NCBI GenBank assembly: GCA_048267165.1
Contig: JBLWYD010000057.1
Span: 1-18,231, forward strand
Length of the DNA: 18,231 nt
Direction: 5' to 3'
DNA from: PGYR01 sp048267165
GTDB lineage: Bacteria; Bacteroidota; Ignavibacteria; Kapaibacteriales; UBA2268
Shown here piece after piece: positions 1-7,835 of the stretch (the stretch's first letter is position 1; every line of letters begins with the position of its first letter). Position numbers and translations under genes: made by a program. The notes under the pieces were generated by a model that was not told the origin of the DNA, ran no database searches, and was given only the letters and a program-made list of their open reading frames with translations.

Positions 1-1424
1 AGCATTACTTTCCTAGATTTATCTGATTCTAATATAAGGATAAGATAATTTTCTTGTATCTGCTCTAAATTTATAAATCTGCTTTCTATATTTGATGCTT
101 CTATTATTTTCCCAGAATAATTATATAATCTATATCTTTTGAATTCATCATTATTAATATGAACTGCATTACCTATCAACTTTACATTATTAGAATTTTC
201 TGAAATCAGAACAGAAGATACTGGATTGACCTCAAAAGCTCCGATAGTAGGTGAGCTTGCAAACAGATTAGAATCGTAATCCAATGTTGTTTGGTTTAAA
301 GGCTTACCATTACCAACAAGTATTGATGCTTTATTGGGGTAAATATCATACCCATACTTATTGTTTAACTCTGGGTTAGTGCCTATTATACTATTTTGCT
401 CTTCGACTGGCAAATTGTGATTCCACGAATTACTTTTAACCTGATACCAAAGGTTATTAGTAAACTCGAATGTTTCGGGTCTTGTATTTGGCCCTATATT
501 AACAGTCATACTTAGCGAGTCATCTAGCATAATTGCATTATTATAGAAGCTATTATCACCACATGATAGAAATCTATCAGTATCAACAGTTTCTTGTAAA
601 ATACGGAATACCCATTTTCTTGAGCCAATTATCGTATTATTAAAAACGCTACTATTGACCGTACCTACAAATGCGACAGCACATTCTCCGCCCACAAATA
701 TATTAGAATAAATCGACATATCTTGAGATTCTGTTTTAGCGTCCTGCGGTCGGAAGTAAGCCAGACCAGTACTTCCACCTATGTTCACAGCTCTATTACC
801 ACCATTAATAAACATATTACGAGTTATATGAATATCACTTGTGCCACCTTTGGCTTGTATGCAATTGGAACCCATATTCTCGAAATAATTATTTGCAATA
901 ATTCCATTGTGGCAACCGACCATATCTAAACCACTTCCACCGGGTGAACCGTTTATGAATTTGCAGTTTGTTATTTCAAAATAATCAAAGCCGGATAGCT
1001 TTAGTAAATCATTATTACCAGTTCCAGCTATATCTTGGAATGTACAATTATCTATTTTGATGTGATGGGTAGGAGTGTCGAAAGTACCAGCATCGTCTAT
1101 GTTCATCCCGTTTGAAAGTTGACCTTCTATCGTGATATTTGATATGTATAGATACTCGCAATCGGAAAACTGTATTCCTGTATTTCCTCCGCTAAACTTA
1201 GCATCATTTTGCCCAATTATATAAATCCAGCTGTTCGGAGTACCTTTGAGGTTAACTATTTGATCGCCTTTTGTCAAAGTACCTATAATTAGAATTGTAT
1301 CACCGGGAGTTACGTCTTTTACTGCACTCTCTAATGATTTGTATTCGCAATCGGTGCAAATACTCAATTGGTCTGCTGATAAGAGTGTGGGTATTAATAA
1401 TAAGATTAAAGCTAATATCTTCAT
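1..1424 (-). CDS. Secreted right-handed parallel beta-helix protein with T9SS C-terminal domain (partial, runs off left edge)
   Basis: An open frame starts with ATG at 1424 and runs without a stop for 474 codons to the window edge. Residues 1-17 (MKILALILLLIPTLLSA) form a signal peptide. The body (about 30-390) has the repeating short-strand pattern of a pectate-lyase-like beta helix, with many I-x-N/N-N-x-F/I-x-N-G turns (for example NCTFQDIAG, NNYFENMGSN, RNMFINGG). The last 75 or so residues look like a type IX sorting domain (YRLYNYSGKIIEAS, then ENYLILILESDKSRKVM), and the reading stops within a few residues of where such domains end, so only the extreme C-terminus is missing. It is probably exported through the outer membrane and may bind or cleave polysaccharide; no catalytic residues can be assigned. 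It is transcribed divergently from the transporter gene at 1487. Confidence 0.85.
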   Translation of the reverse strand, partial: MKILALILLLIPTLLSADQLSICTDCEYKSLESAVKDVTPGDTILIIGTLTKGDQIVNLKGTPNSWIYIIGQNDAKFSGGNTGIQFSDCEYLYISNITIEGQLSNGMNIDDAGTFDTPTHHIKIDNCTFQDIAGTGNNDLLKLSGFDYFEITNCKFINGSPGGSGLDMVGCHNGIIANNYFENMGSNCIQAKGGTSDIHITRNMFINGGNRAVNIGGSTGLAYFRPQDAKTESQDMSIYSNIFVGGECAVAFVGTVNSSVFNNTIIGSRKWVFRILQETVDTDRFLSCGDNSFYNNAIMLDDSLSMTVNIGPNTRPETFEFTNNLWYQVKSNSWNHNLPVEEQNSIIGTNPELNNKYGYDIYPNKASILVGNGKPLNQTTLDYDSNLFASSPTIGAFEVNPVSSVLISENSNNVKLIGNAVHINNDEFKRYRLYNYSGKIIEASNIESRFINLEQIQENYLILILESDKSRKVM

Positions 1425-1486
1425 AAATTCGTTTGTATTGTTTATCTTGTAAATTAATAAAAAATCAGTTGCAATTAACAAAAGTG

Positions 1487-2431
1487 ATGACAAGCAAATT
1501 CAATTTAAATCCTATTCTGCTAAAAACGATATTCATTATTGCTGTATTAATGTGTCTTTCTACTTTAGTATCTAGTCCAGTAGCTTTAGTAGGTGGGTTT
1601 TTGTTTGTTTACTTATTTGGTCATCCTTTCCCAGAGCTGAATAGTAAAGCAGTCGGACTATTGCTAAAAGTCGCAGTAGTAGGGTTAGGATTTGGAATGA
1701 ATATAACTGAGACATTGGAAGCAGGGCAAGATGGTTTTCTGCTAACAGTATTCTCGATTATTTTCACTCTAGTACTCGGCTATTTTATAGGTAAAAAGCT
1801 AGGAATGGAAAAACGAACTAGCCATTTACTTTCGTCAGGGACGGCGATATGCGGTGGAAGTGCAATAGCAGCGGTAGCTCCTGTTATCAATGCAACGGAG
1901 AAAGATATGTCGGTTTCACTAGGAGTTGTTTTCCTTCTTAACTCTGTGGCATTAGTACTATTCCCTTTATTAGGGCATCTACTTGAACTAAGTCAGCACC
2001 AATTCGGCTTGTGGTCTGCTATAGCTATACACGATACTAGCTCTGTTGTAGGGGCTGCTTATGCCTTCGGAGACGAGGCACTGCGAATAGCCACAACTGT
2101 TAAGCTAGCAAGAGCATTATGGATTATCCCACTTTCACTTGTGTCCTTATACCTTTTCAAAGGAAAAGGTAAAAGCATCAAAATACCGTGGTTTATCTTC
2201 CTTTTCATAGTAGCTATATTGCTAAATACATATCTACCCATTCCTGAGTTAATAACAGGCGGTATAACCACATCAGCTAAATCATTACTAGTACTAACTC
2301 TATTCTTAATAGGGGCAGGTCTTTCGGTAGAAAAGATTAAGTCTGCTGGGTGGAAACCTATGATATTAGGGCTATCACTTTGGGTAGCTATATCCGTTAC
2401 TTCGCTATTGGTTATAGTTAGTGTTTATTAA
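1487..2431 (+). CDS. YeiH/UPF0324 family inner-membrane transporter (putative sulfate exporter family)
   Basis: A polytopic inner-membrane protein of 314 residues from the chosen start. The family (Cons_hypoth698/UPF0324, including E. coli YeiH) is annotated as putative sulfate exporters, but the substrate is not firmly known. Family signatures are present: GTAICGGSAIAAVAPVI in the middle, then WSAIAIHDTSSVVGAAYAFG and KLARALWIIPL, with about ten hydrophobic segments. The frame is open from an ATG at 1433, but that would add 18 polar residues (MYCLSCKLIKNQ...) not expected before the first membrane segment; the ATG at 1487 (MTSKFNLNPILLKTIF) gives a normal N-terminus. It is divergent from the beta-helix gene with a short shared leader. 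No partner gene for sulfur metabolism is adjacent, so context does not help with substrate. Confidence 0.88.
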   Translation: MTSKFNLNPILLKTIFIIAVLMCLSTLVSSPVALVGGFLFVYLFGHPFPELNSKAVGLLLKVAVVGLGFGMNITETLEAGQDGFLLTVFSIIFTLVLGYFIGKKLGMEKRTSHLLSSGTAICGGSAIAAVAPVINATEKDMSVSLGVVFLLNSVALVLFPLLGHLLELSQHQFGLWSAIAIHDTSSVVGAAYAFGDEALRIATTVKLARALWIIPLSLVSLYLFKGKGKSIKIPWFIFLFIVAILLNTYLPIPELITGGITTSAKSLLVLTLFLIGAGLSVEKIKSAGWKPMILGLSLWVAISVTSLLVIVSVY

Positions 2432-2540
2432 GTTTTTCTGATATGTACCATTATTAATTCGCCTACTTCTGCAACTTTATACGGACTAAATTGTTATTCC
2501 AATACTATTAGATTGTTTTTTTTAATAAAACTGGATTACT

Positions 2541-3185
2541 ATGAAGTCTTTCATACTCTTTTTTCTTTTCATATTCTTAGGATTAAGCGTCTTTAGTCAG
2601 GAATGTGGTACTTTCCACTTATTTAATTTTCAAGATACTGTTGTAGATGACTGGATATGGGATGAGCCTAAAGCTGGGTTTTCTTTTGATATGTCTTATG
2701 ATGATCTAACAGCAACTAACACCGGTTATATTAGTTTTGTTATGGTAGATATAAACGGAGATACTTTAACAAACCCCGAGTATTATAGATGGAGTTATTT
2801 TTTCCCATTGAAAGTAGGGGATACAACTAGGTATAAGATGGTATTCCGAGATAATATATCAACTTTACCTCCGAATTTTCAAGGTTACTTGCACACCACT
2901 AATCCAGAATGCTCTATACCAGTTAGTTTTGTAATAACAGATGTAGATGAGATTGACATTGAAACTGATTTAGAAGTATTTCCAAATCCAACAGATGACT
3001 ACATAGAACTAAAGTCATCGAAGCAAATAGTAAGAGTAAATGTAATTGATGTTAATGGTATCGAACTACAATCAATCATTTATAAGGAGAATTTAGATGT
3101 TAGAAATCTAAGCAGTGGAGTATATCTACTAAGTGTTTATTATTCGGATGGAACTAAAAGCGTTAAGAGTTTTATAAAAAGATAA
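2541..3185 (+). CDS. Small secreted protein with T9SS C-terminal sorting domain
   Basis: A 214-residue exported protein of unknown role. Residues 1-19 are a signal peptide (MKSFILFFLFIFLGLSVFS) and cleavage would leave Q20 at the new N-terminus. The middle (20-135) is a beta-rich domain with cysteines at 22 and 124 that I do not recognise. Residues about 145-214 are a typical type A T9SS sorting domain: VFPNPTDDYIEL, then VIDVNGIE, LSSGVYLLSVYY and a basic end KSFIKR. It should therefore cross the outer membrane by type IX secretion and be released or attached to the surface. The 109 nt gap before it and the 85 nt gap after it suggest it may be transcribed on its own. No T9SS machinery gene is in the window. 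Confidence 0.85.
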   Translation: MKSFILFFLFIFLGLSVFSQECGTFHLFNFQDTVVDDWIWDEPKAGFSFDMSYDDLTATNTGYISFVMVDINGDTLTNPEYYRWSYFFPLKVGDTTRYKMVFRDNISTLPPNFQGYLHTTNPECSIPVSFVITDVDEIDIETDLEVFPNPTDDYIELKSSKQIVRVNVIDVNGIELQSIIYKENLDVRNLSSGVYLLSVYYSDGTKSVKSFIKR

Positions 3186-3270
3186 TCTTTCAGAAAGCTT
3201 GTATCCATATTATGAATAGAGTGTTATTAAATAAAAAACAATTTTTTTAAAAAACGAAAAGGTAAAACAA

Positions 3271-3681
3271 ATGAGAAAGTATTTTATTCAATTATCAGTA
3301 ATTTTATTTACTGTTATATTAGCTTCGTGCAATTGGAATCCCACTGATATTGGCACTGGTGGAGGACAAGGCGGTGGCGACAAAGACACAATAGTAAACT
3401 TCGATTCAACCGACCGCGAATTCTTACAATTAGATATGAGGATTGGTGAATCTGTTGATATAGGTAATTCTAGAATTATTCAATTAATATCATCTGCTAG
3501 CCCTGATGATTCAGGTGATAATTTTAAAGTAATTATAAATTTGAGTACTGATAATGGTGTTTCATTTTCTGAGCTAATGCTAACATCTAATAATCCAGAT
3601 TATATTGACGGATTATTCAAAATTGGTGTATTAGAAGCATATCCTAGAGTAGGAGCACTTATAAGAGTGACTTTTCAATAA
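3271..3681 (+). CDS. Small lipoprotein of unknown function
   Basis: A 136-residue lipoprotein. The N-terminus is a lipoprotein signal (MRKYFIQLSVILFTVILASC) with lipobox LASC and lipidated Cys20. After it comes a short flexible tether rich in glycine (GTGGGQGGGDKD, residues 28-39) and a globular, probably all-beta domain to residue 136. No catalytic motif or known family is recognisable. A Shine-Dalgarno-like AAAAGG lies 8 nt before the ATG, which is unusual for Bacteroidota and supports the start. The gene follows a T9SS cargo gene by 85 nt and ends 24 nt before a strong hairpin terminator. The glycine tether suggests the domain is held away from the membrane, but which membrane is unknown. 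Confidence 0.75.
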   Translation: MRKYFIQLSVILFTVILASCNWNPTDIGTGGGQGGGDKDTIVNFDSTDREFLQLDMRIGESVDIGNSRIIQLISSASPDDSGDNFKVIINLSTDNGVSFSELMLTSNNPDYIDGLFKIGVLEAYPRVGALIRVTFQ

Positions 3682-3705
3682 ACACTACATAGATTTTAAA
3701 AATAG

Positions 3706-3733
3706 AAAAGCCAACTATGTAAGTTGGCTTTTT
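3706..3733 (+). terminator. Intrinsic terminator after the lipoprotein gene
   Basis: AAAAGCCAACT (3706-3716) and AGTTGGCTTTT (3722-3732) form a perfect 11 bp stem with a 5 nt loop (ATGTA), and the stem runs into a T tract (3729-3733). It lies 24 nt after the stop codon of the lipoprotein gene. The A run at the base also gives a U tract on the other strand, so it may work in both directions. Confidence 0.85.
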
Positions 3734-3814
3734 AGTTTTATAGAGCTAGGTTTTAATATATGCATTATAGGATAATGCTAAAGTTTATTAAGTGTTTTAG
3801 TAAAATCTTCGTCA

Positions 3815-3830
3815 GTCGGTTAAAACCGAC
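3815..3830. repeat. REP-like palindrome
   Basis: GTCGGTT and AACCGAC are perfect 7 nt arms around AA. The flanks (cgtca on the left, ggcaatac on the right) and the intergenic location resemble small dispersed palindromic repeats, but only one copy is in this window, so its repeat status is inferred. It has no T tract and is not a convincing terminator. Confidence 0.4.
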
Positions 3831-3897
3831 GGCAATACAAACCTGAAAATTCTTAAAAACTCTAAATCCTATCTCAGACTTAAATAAATCACCCTAG

Positions 3898-3918
3898 CCC
3901 TCTTAATATTCAAGAGGG
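3898..3918. repeat. Hairpin-forming inverted repeat
   Basis: CCCTCTT (3898-3904) and AAGAGGG (3912-3918) are perfect 7 nt arms around a 7 nt loop. It lies about 70 nt beyond the stop codon of the glutaminyl cyclase gene on the minus strand, where it could be a weak terminator, although no U tract follows the stem directly. It could equally be another dispersed intergenic repeat. Confidence 0.4.
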
Positions 3919-3988
3919 AATAAACGGAATTATTTCCCCTTGGCTCTTCACTTCACATCTCAGCACAAACAATACGTCTCTTTCCCCA

Positions 3989-4819
3989 TCACTCACCCAA
4001 CTTCACCTTGAATAGCTTAGGCCATAGTTTACCGGTTAGATAGAATACTTTTTCAGTTTCGTTGTAGGCAATACCGTTGAGCACATCTATTGCAGGATTA
4101 TAGCTAACTCGGTCATATAGTTCAGCTAGGTTGTATGCAGCAACTATATTTCCTGTTGCTATTTCAATTTTTATAATATCAGCTCTTCGCCATAGGTTTG
4201 CGTAAAGGAATCCATCAGCGAATTCGAGTTCATTCAAATACTCGATCTTGTTGCCGTTCAGTGTTACATTTATCGTCTTTTCAGTTACGAAAGTTTCGGG
4301 GTTTATTACTTTGATTACTGAGCTACCATCGGTCATATATATTTTGCCATCGTGGTATTCTATTCCCCAACCTTCACCAATGTAGTTGAATTCTTTTTCT
4401 AGCTCGAATGTCTTTTTGTTGAAGACGAAGCATTTGCCGGCTGTGTAGGTAATCATATATATTTGGTCACCCACTTCGCATATTCCCTCGGAGAAAATAT
4501 AGCTCGGCATCTGATGCGATTGAGCGATCGGTTGACCGGGTACGTAACGGACTAATCGGGATTGCCCTCTCATTCCACCGCTCTCGTACATCATACCTTC
4601 GCTCATAAATAGCCCTTGTGTGAATAGTGTGCTATCGTGCGGAAACTCATTGATAATCTTGTACCCAGGGTATTTGACTACAGTGTGATTTTGAGACTGC
4701 TGTTTATCTTTGGTGGTGTCTTGTGACGACTTTCCATCGCCACAAGCAAACCCCATAAACATTAGTAATGGTAAAACCAGCGCTTTGCTGAGTATTCTAT
4801 GCAAAGAATTTCTGCCCAT
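3989..4819 (-). CDS. Glutaminyl-peptide cyclotransferase (glutaminyl cyclase), lipoprotein
   Basis: The enzyme converts N-terminal glutamine of proteins and peptides to pyroglutamate with release of ammonia. The 276-residue product has a lipoprotein signal with lipobox GFAC and Cys26, a short polar linker (27-48), then the beta-propeller catalytic domain of the plant/bacterial family (PF05096). Conserved blocks are FPHDSTLFTQGL (59-70), GEGWGIEYHDGKIYMTDGSS (148-167), LNELEFADGFLYANLW (195-210) and VLNGIAYN...LTGKLWP (247-267). The start overlaps the end of paaH by 23 nt, so the two are probably translationally coupled and it is the last gene of the operon. Anchored outside the inner membrane, it could act on exported proteins: several proteins coded nearby should have Gln at +1 after signal peptide cleavage. 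Confidence 0.9.
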   Translation of the reverse strand: MGRNSLHRILSKALVLPLLMFMGFACGDGKSSQDTTKDKQQSQNHTVVKYPGYKIINEFPHDSTLFTQGLFMSEGMMYESGGMRGQSRLVRYVPGQPIAQSHQMPSYIFSEGICEVGDQIYMITYTAGKCFVFNKKTFELEKEFNYIGEGWGIEYHDGKIYMTDGSSVIKVINPETFVTEKTINVTLNGNKIEYLNELEFADGFLYANLWRRADIIKIEIATGNIVAAYNLAELYDRVSYNPAIDVLNGIAYNETEKVFYLTGKLWPKLFKVKLGE

Positions 4820-5969
4820 TTTCTTTCATCTTCTTTAATAGGAAATTAGTGCGGTATCTATCCTCACCGTAACTGTTTTGTAGGTCTTCTAGTATGTTGA
4901 CTACATAATCTAATCCAAGATCATCAGCCCACGTTAATAGGCCTTTCGGATAGTTCACACCTTTCGTCATTGCTAGCTCCACATCTTCAGGACTTGCTAC
5001 GTTCATATGAACTGCGTCCGCCGCCTCGTTTATTAGCATTGCCAATATGCGCTCGAATATCTGTTTACCGAGAACTGCATCTTTTGTTGGCTCTGGGTTC
5101 GTAGCTCCGTCGCGATAATCGTAGAATCCACGATTTGCTTTTCTACCTAAGAACCCAGCCTCCACCAATCGCTTTTGGCAAAGTGCTGGCTTAAATCGAG
5201 GATCAAAGTAGAACTGCTCGAACACAGTTTCAGTAACTGCATAGTTCACATCATGACCAATATAATCAGTCAGCTCGAATGGACCCATACGGAAACCACC
5301 CATCTCTTTCATAGCCCAATCGATAGTTGGTATATCGGCGATTCCCTCTTCGTAGATTCGCATAGCTTCACCATAGAATGGGCGTGCAACACGATTGACT
5401 ATAAAGCCGGGGGTGTCCTTCGCTAATACAGTGATTTTCTTCCATCCATCTATCAAATCGCGTGAAGTTTTCGTTACTTCAGCTGATGTGATGAACGACG
5501 GTATAATCTCCACCAATGGCATTAGCGGTGCTGGATTGAAGAAGTGGATACCGATGAAATTTTCTGGGTTCTCCAACGCACCTGCTATAGATGCCATAGA
5601 AAGTGACGATGTATTTGAAGCCAATATGGTTCCGTCAGCCGTCAGTTTTTCTAAGTCTTGGAATACTTTTTTCTTGATTTCCAGATTCTCGACTATAGCT
5701 TCTATCACTAGGTTGCAATCTTTAGTTGCTTCCAATGAATGCGAGAAAGTAATATTGCCGAGTATAGCCGTTTTCTTTTCTTCTGTTATTCTTTCTTTTT
5801 CTACTAGCCGAACTAGTATTGATTCGAGTGATGTTTTGGCATTAGTAAGCGCCGCTTCGTTCACATCATATAGCACAACACTATGACCGAATGTAGCTGC
5901 TATCTGAGCAATTCCTTGCCCCATTGTACCCGAACCGATCACACCTATTATTGAATTTTTGTCTAACAT
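4797..5969 (-). CDS. paaH: 3-hydroxyacyl-CoA dehydrogenase, PaaH (3-hydroxyadipyl-CoA dehydrogenase) type
   Basis: NAD-dependent oxidation of a 3-hydroxyacyl-CoA to the 3-oxoacyl-CoA in the cytoplasm; in the phenylacetate pathway the substrate is 3-hydroxyadipyl-CoA. The 390-residue protein has a Rossmann domain with VIGSGTMGQG (10-19), NTSS (119-122), catalytic His142 in HFFNP with Glu154, and Asn192 in TPGFIVNRVARP. It then has two 3HCDH C-terminal domains (about 187-285 and 305-388). The second contains GVNYPKGLLTW and YGEDRYR, as in E. coli PaaH by my recall. E. coli PaaH is about 475 residues; this one lacks the roughly 90-residue segment between the two C-terminal domains. It lies 33 nt after the lipocalin-like gene and overlaps the glutaminyl cyclase gene. 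A role in general beta-oxidation or butyrate-type metabolism is the main alternative. Confidence 0.87.
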   Translation of the reverse strand: MLDKNSIIGVIGSGTMGQGIAQIAATFGHSVVLYDVNEAALTNAKTSLESILVRLVEKERITEEKKTAILGNITFSHSLEATKDCNLVIEAIVENLEIKKKVFQDLEKLTADGTILASNTSSLSMASIAGALENPENFIGIHFFNPAPLMPLVEIIPSFITSAEVTKTSRDLIDGWKKITVLAKDTPGFIVNRVARPFYGEAMRIYEEGIADIPTIDWAMKEMGGFRMGPFELTDYIGHDVNYAVTETVFEQFYFDPRFKPALCQKRLVEAGFLGRKANRGFYDYRDGATNPEPTKDAVLGKQIFERILAMLINEAADAVHMNVASPEDVELAMTKGVNYPKGLLTWADDLGLDYVVNILEDLQNSYGEDRYRTNFLLKKMKENGQKFFA

Positions 5970-6002
5970 TTATTTCTCGTTGTTGTTACAATTATCTATT
6001 GA

Positions 6003-6368
6003 TTAATGAACTCTATAGTAGGTTACAGTATCATTTAGCTTATATTTCCCTTGAACCAAATTATGGCTAAAACCTGTTAAAATCAATGTATCTTTAGAAT
6101 GATGAATTATATCTATTCTCTCAATAACTTCACTCAAATTAAGTGATAATCCACCATCACATAAACAATATCTACCCGTATCCAGAGTATCCAATTGATT
6201 AAATAAAGTAACGGTTGAATCTGTCTCTAAACGTAAAGTAGGATATTTAAGTCTTTGTTCATTATCTTCACTCACCCGCCATTCACCTACTATATCTTGG
6301 TTTTGAATACTATATCCAAAACTAGATAAAAGGAAAAGACCGATTAATATGATTCTAATAGTTTTCAT
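6003..6368 (-). CDS. Small secreted lipocalin-like protein
   Basis: A 121-residue protein with an N-terminal signal peptide (MKTIRIILIGLFLLSSFGYS). The mature part begins with DIVGEWRV (25-32), followed by alternating beta strands with TLRLETDSTVTLF and DTLILTGF, the pattern of small lipocalin-like or META-like proteins that begin with an I-x-G-x-W strand. There is a CLC pair (residues 68-70). No enzyme motif is visible. It lies 11 nt after pepA and 33 nt before paaH, so it is part of that operon although it is exported while its neighbours are cytoplasmic. Its role is unknown; binding a hydrophobic ligand is a guess from the fold type only. Confidence 0.7.
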   Translation of the reverse strand: MKTIRIILIGLFLLSSFGYSIQNQDIVGEWRVSEDNEQRLKYPTLRLETDSTVTLFNQLDTLDTGRYCLCDGGLSLNLSEVIERIDIIHHSKDTLILTGFSHNLVQGKYKLNDTVTYYRVH

Positions 6369-6379
6369 TGTTTACTGAT

Positions 6380-7831
6380 TTACTTACCCGCTTTACTCTT
6401 GATGAAATTATAAAGCAAACGAACACCAACACCTGAACCGCCTTTTAGTCGGTAGCTACTCGGAGCATCTAAGAATGCAGGACCAGCAATATCCAAGTGA
6501 ATGTAAGGATAATCAGTGAATCTCTCTAAGAATTTACCTGCCGTGATAGCTCCTGCTTCACGTCCGCCAATGTTTTTCATATCAGCAATGTCAGATTTCA
6601 GCATTTCCGAATAGTCGTCCCAGAATGGGAATCTAGCTATACGCTCAAATACTTCGTAGCTAGAATCAGAAAGCGATTCGAACTCTTTATCATCAGCAGT
6701 ACCCATTGCTACTACACCATTAGCTCCAATAGCAACAGCAGCCGCACCTGTCAAAGTAGCCAAATCAATTACTAATTCTGGTTTATATTTCTTTGCATAG
6801 TGAAGAGCATCAGCCAATATCATACGTCCTTCGGCATCAGTATTAAGAACCTCAACCGTCAAACCGCTCATCATCTTTATAACGTCACCAGGTGCATAAG
6901 CCAAACCGTCTGGTCTGTTCTCAGTAGCAGGCACTAACCCAATTACGTGAACATTTAGCTTGTTCTCAGCAATAGCAGCCATAGCTCCAATCACCGCTGC
7001 TGCACCGCCCATATCCGCTTTCATCGAGTCCATAGACCCTTTTGTCGGCTTCAAGCTAAGTCCACCAGTATCATACACAACACCTTTACCAACTAGTACA
7101 ATCGGCTGTTTGTTAGTTGCTTTTGCTGGCTTCCATTCCATTATGTTGAATGTCGGAGGATTAGGAGTACCAAGGTTTACAGCCAATAGTCCACCCATTC
7201 CTAGCTTTTCAATTTCTTTTTTGTTCAATACTTTAAGTGTGAATCCAGCTTTCTTGCTGATTCTCTTAATTTCGGTGCTTAGTTCTTCTGCTGTTAGGTA
7301 TGATAATGGCTCGTTTACAAGAGTTCTTGCTTCGTAAACATTTGCAACTATCGATACTAATTCATCTATATTTGCTTTTGTGATTTTGTCATCCAAAACG
7401 TATAGATTTTTCAGAGTATAAGCTCTCTTAGCAGCATCTTCAAAATACTTTAGGAACTGATAATTAGATAGAGCGAAACCTTCTATGTACGCCATTAGGT
7501 AAGCCGTAGAGCCAGTCAAATCACTAACAGTAACAGCTGTTTCTTTCACACAATTCAATGAATTTGAAGTGCAAAATGCTTGCTTACGAGCTTCTTCTAA
7601 GTTCAGATATTCTTCTTTCTTTTCTGCTTTTTTCTCTACTACAATAGTTCCAGTAGCTTTGTTGATAATAGCCGATTTATTTTCCGCTTTGAATTGCTTT
7701 GTAACGTAGTCCAATTCATCTTTTGACAAACCTGAATCTTTCAAATCTGCAGCCGAATTTACTATGTAAACTATGCTTGCTTTTGCTTTAATTGCCTTTA
7801 CTTTACTAATCTTTAATTTCATTTCACTCAT
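6380..7831 (-). CDS. pepA: Leucyl aminopeptidase (M17 family cytosol aminopeptidase)
   Basis: A two-metal aminopeptidase that removes N-terminal residues, often leucine, from peptides in the cytoplasm. The 483-residue length is usual for the family. The C-terminal catalytic domain is complete: metal ligands Lys249 and Asp254 (VGKGVVYDTGG), Asp273 (MKADMGG), Asp332 and Glu334 in the family signature NTDAEGRMILADAL (330-343), with catalytic Lys261 and Arg336. The N-terminal domain (1-160) is poorly conserved, as usual, with a lysine/glutamate-rich stretch at 66-83. There is no signal peptide. It begins 4 nt after paaG, so it is cotranscribed with it. The start could also be the ATG three codons downstream (MKLKISKV), which I cannot exclude. 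Confidence 0.93.
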   Translation of the reverse strand: MSEMKLKISKVKAIKAKASIVYIVNSAADLKDSGLSKDELDYVTKQFKAENKSAIINKATGTIVVEKKAEKKEEYLNLEEARKQAFCTSNSLNCVKETAVTVSDLTGSTAYLMAYIEGFALSNYQFLKYFEDAAKRAYTLKNLYVLDDKITKANIDELVSIVANVYEARTLVNEPLSYLTAEELSTEIKRISKKAGFTLKVLNKKEIEKLGMGGLLAVNLGTPNPPTFNIMEWKPAKATNKQPIVLVGKGVVYDTGGLSLKPTKGSMDSMKADMGGAAAVIGAMAAIAENKLNVHVIGLVPATENRPDGLAYAPGDVIKMMSGLTVEVLNTDAEGRMILADALHYAKKYKPELVIDLATLTGAAAVAIGANGVVAMGTADDKEFESLSDSSYEVFERIARFPFWDDYSEMLKSDIADMKNIGGREAGAITAGKFLERFTDYPYIHLDIAGPAFLDAPSSYRLKGGSGVGVRLLYNFIKSKAGK

Positions 7832-7835
7832 CTTA

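Larger units (their letters stand above)
3682..3988. other. Intergenic region between converging genes, no CDS
   Basis: This 307 nt stretch separates the converging lipoprotein (plus) and glutaminyl cyclase (minus) genes. I see no plausible reading frame or RNA gene in it. It holds the terminator at 3706-3733, a GTCGGTT/AACCGAC palindrome at 3815-3830 and a CCCTCTT/AAGAGGG hairpin at 3898-3918. The rest looks unremarkable. Confidence 0.7.

Noticed and set aside
723..929. Plus-strand open frame of 68 codons
   Set aside because: It is antisense to the beta-helix protein gene and low in complexity; no supporting signal.
1433..1486. Earlier in-frame ATG of the YeiH-like gene
   Set aside because: The added residues are polar with two cysteines, unlike the N-terminus of the family; the ATG at 1487 fits better.
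5395..5886. Open frame of 163 codons on the plus strand, antisense to paaH
   Set aside because: paaH on the other strand is a full-length, motif-complete enzyme. The antisense product has no recognisable domain and no promoter or ribosome site.
6960..7337. Plus-strand open frame of 125 codons within pepA
   Set aside because: Antisense to the catalytic domain of a complete M17 aminopeptidase.
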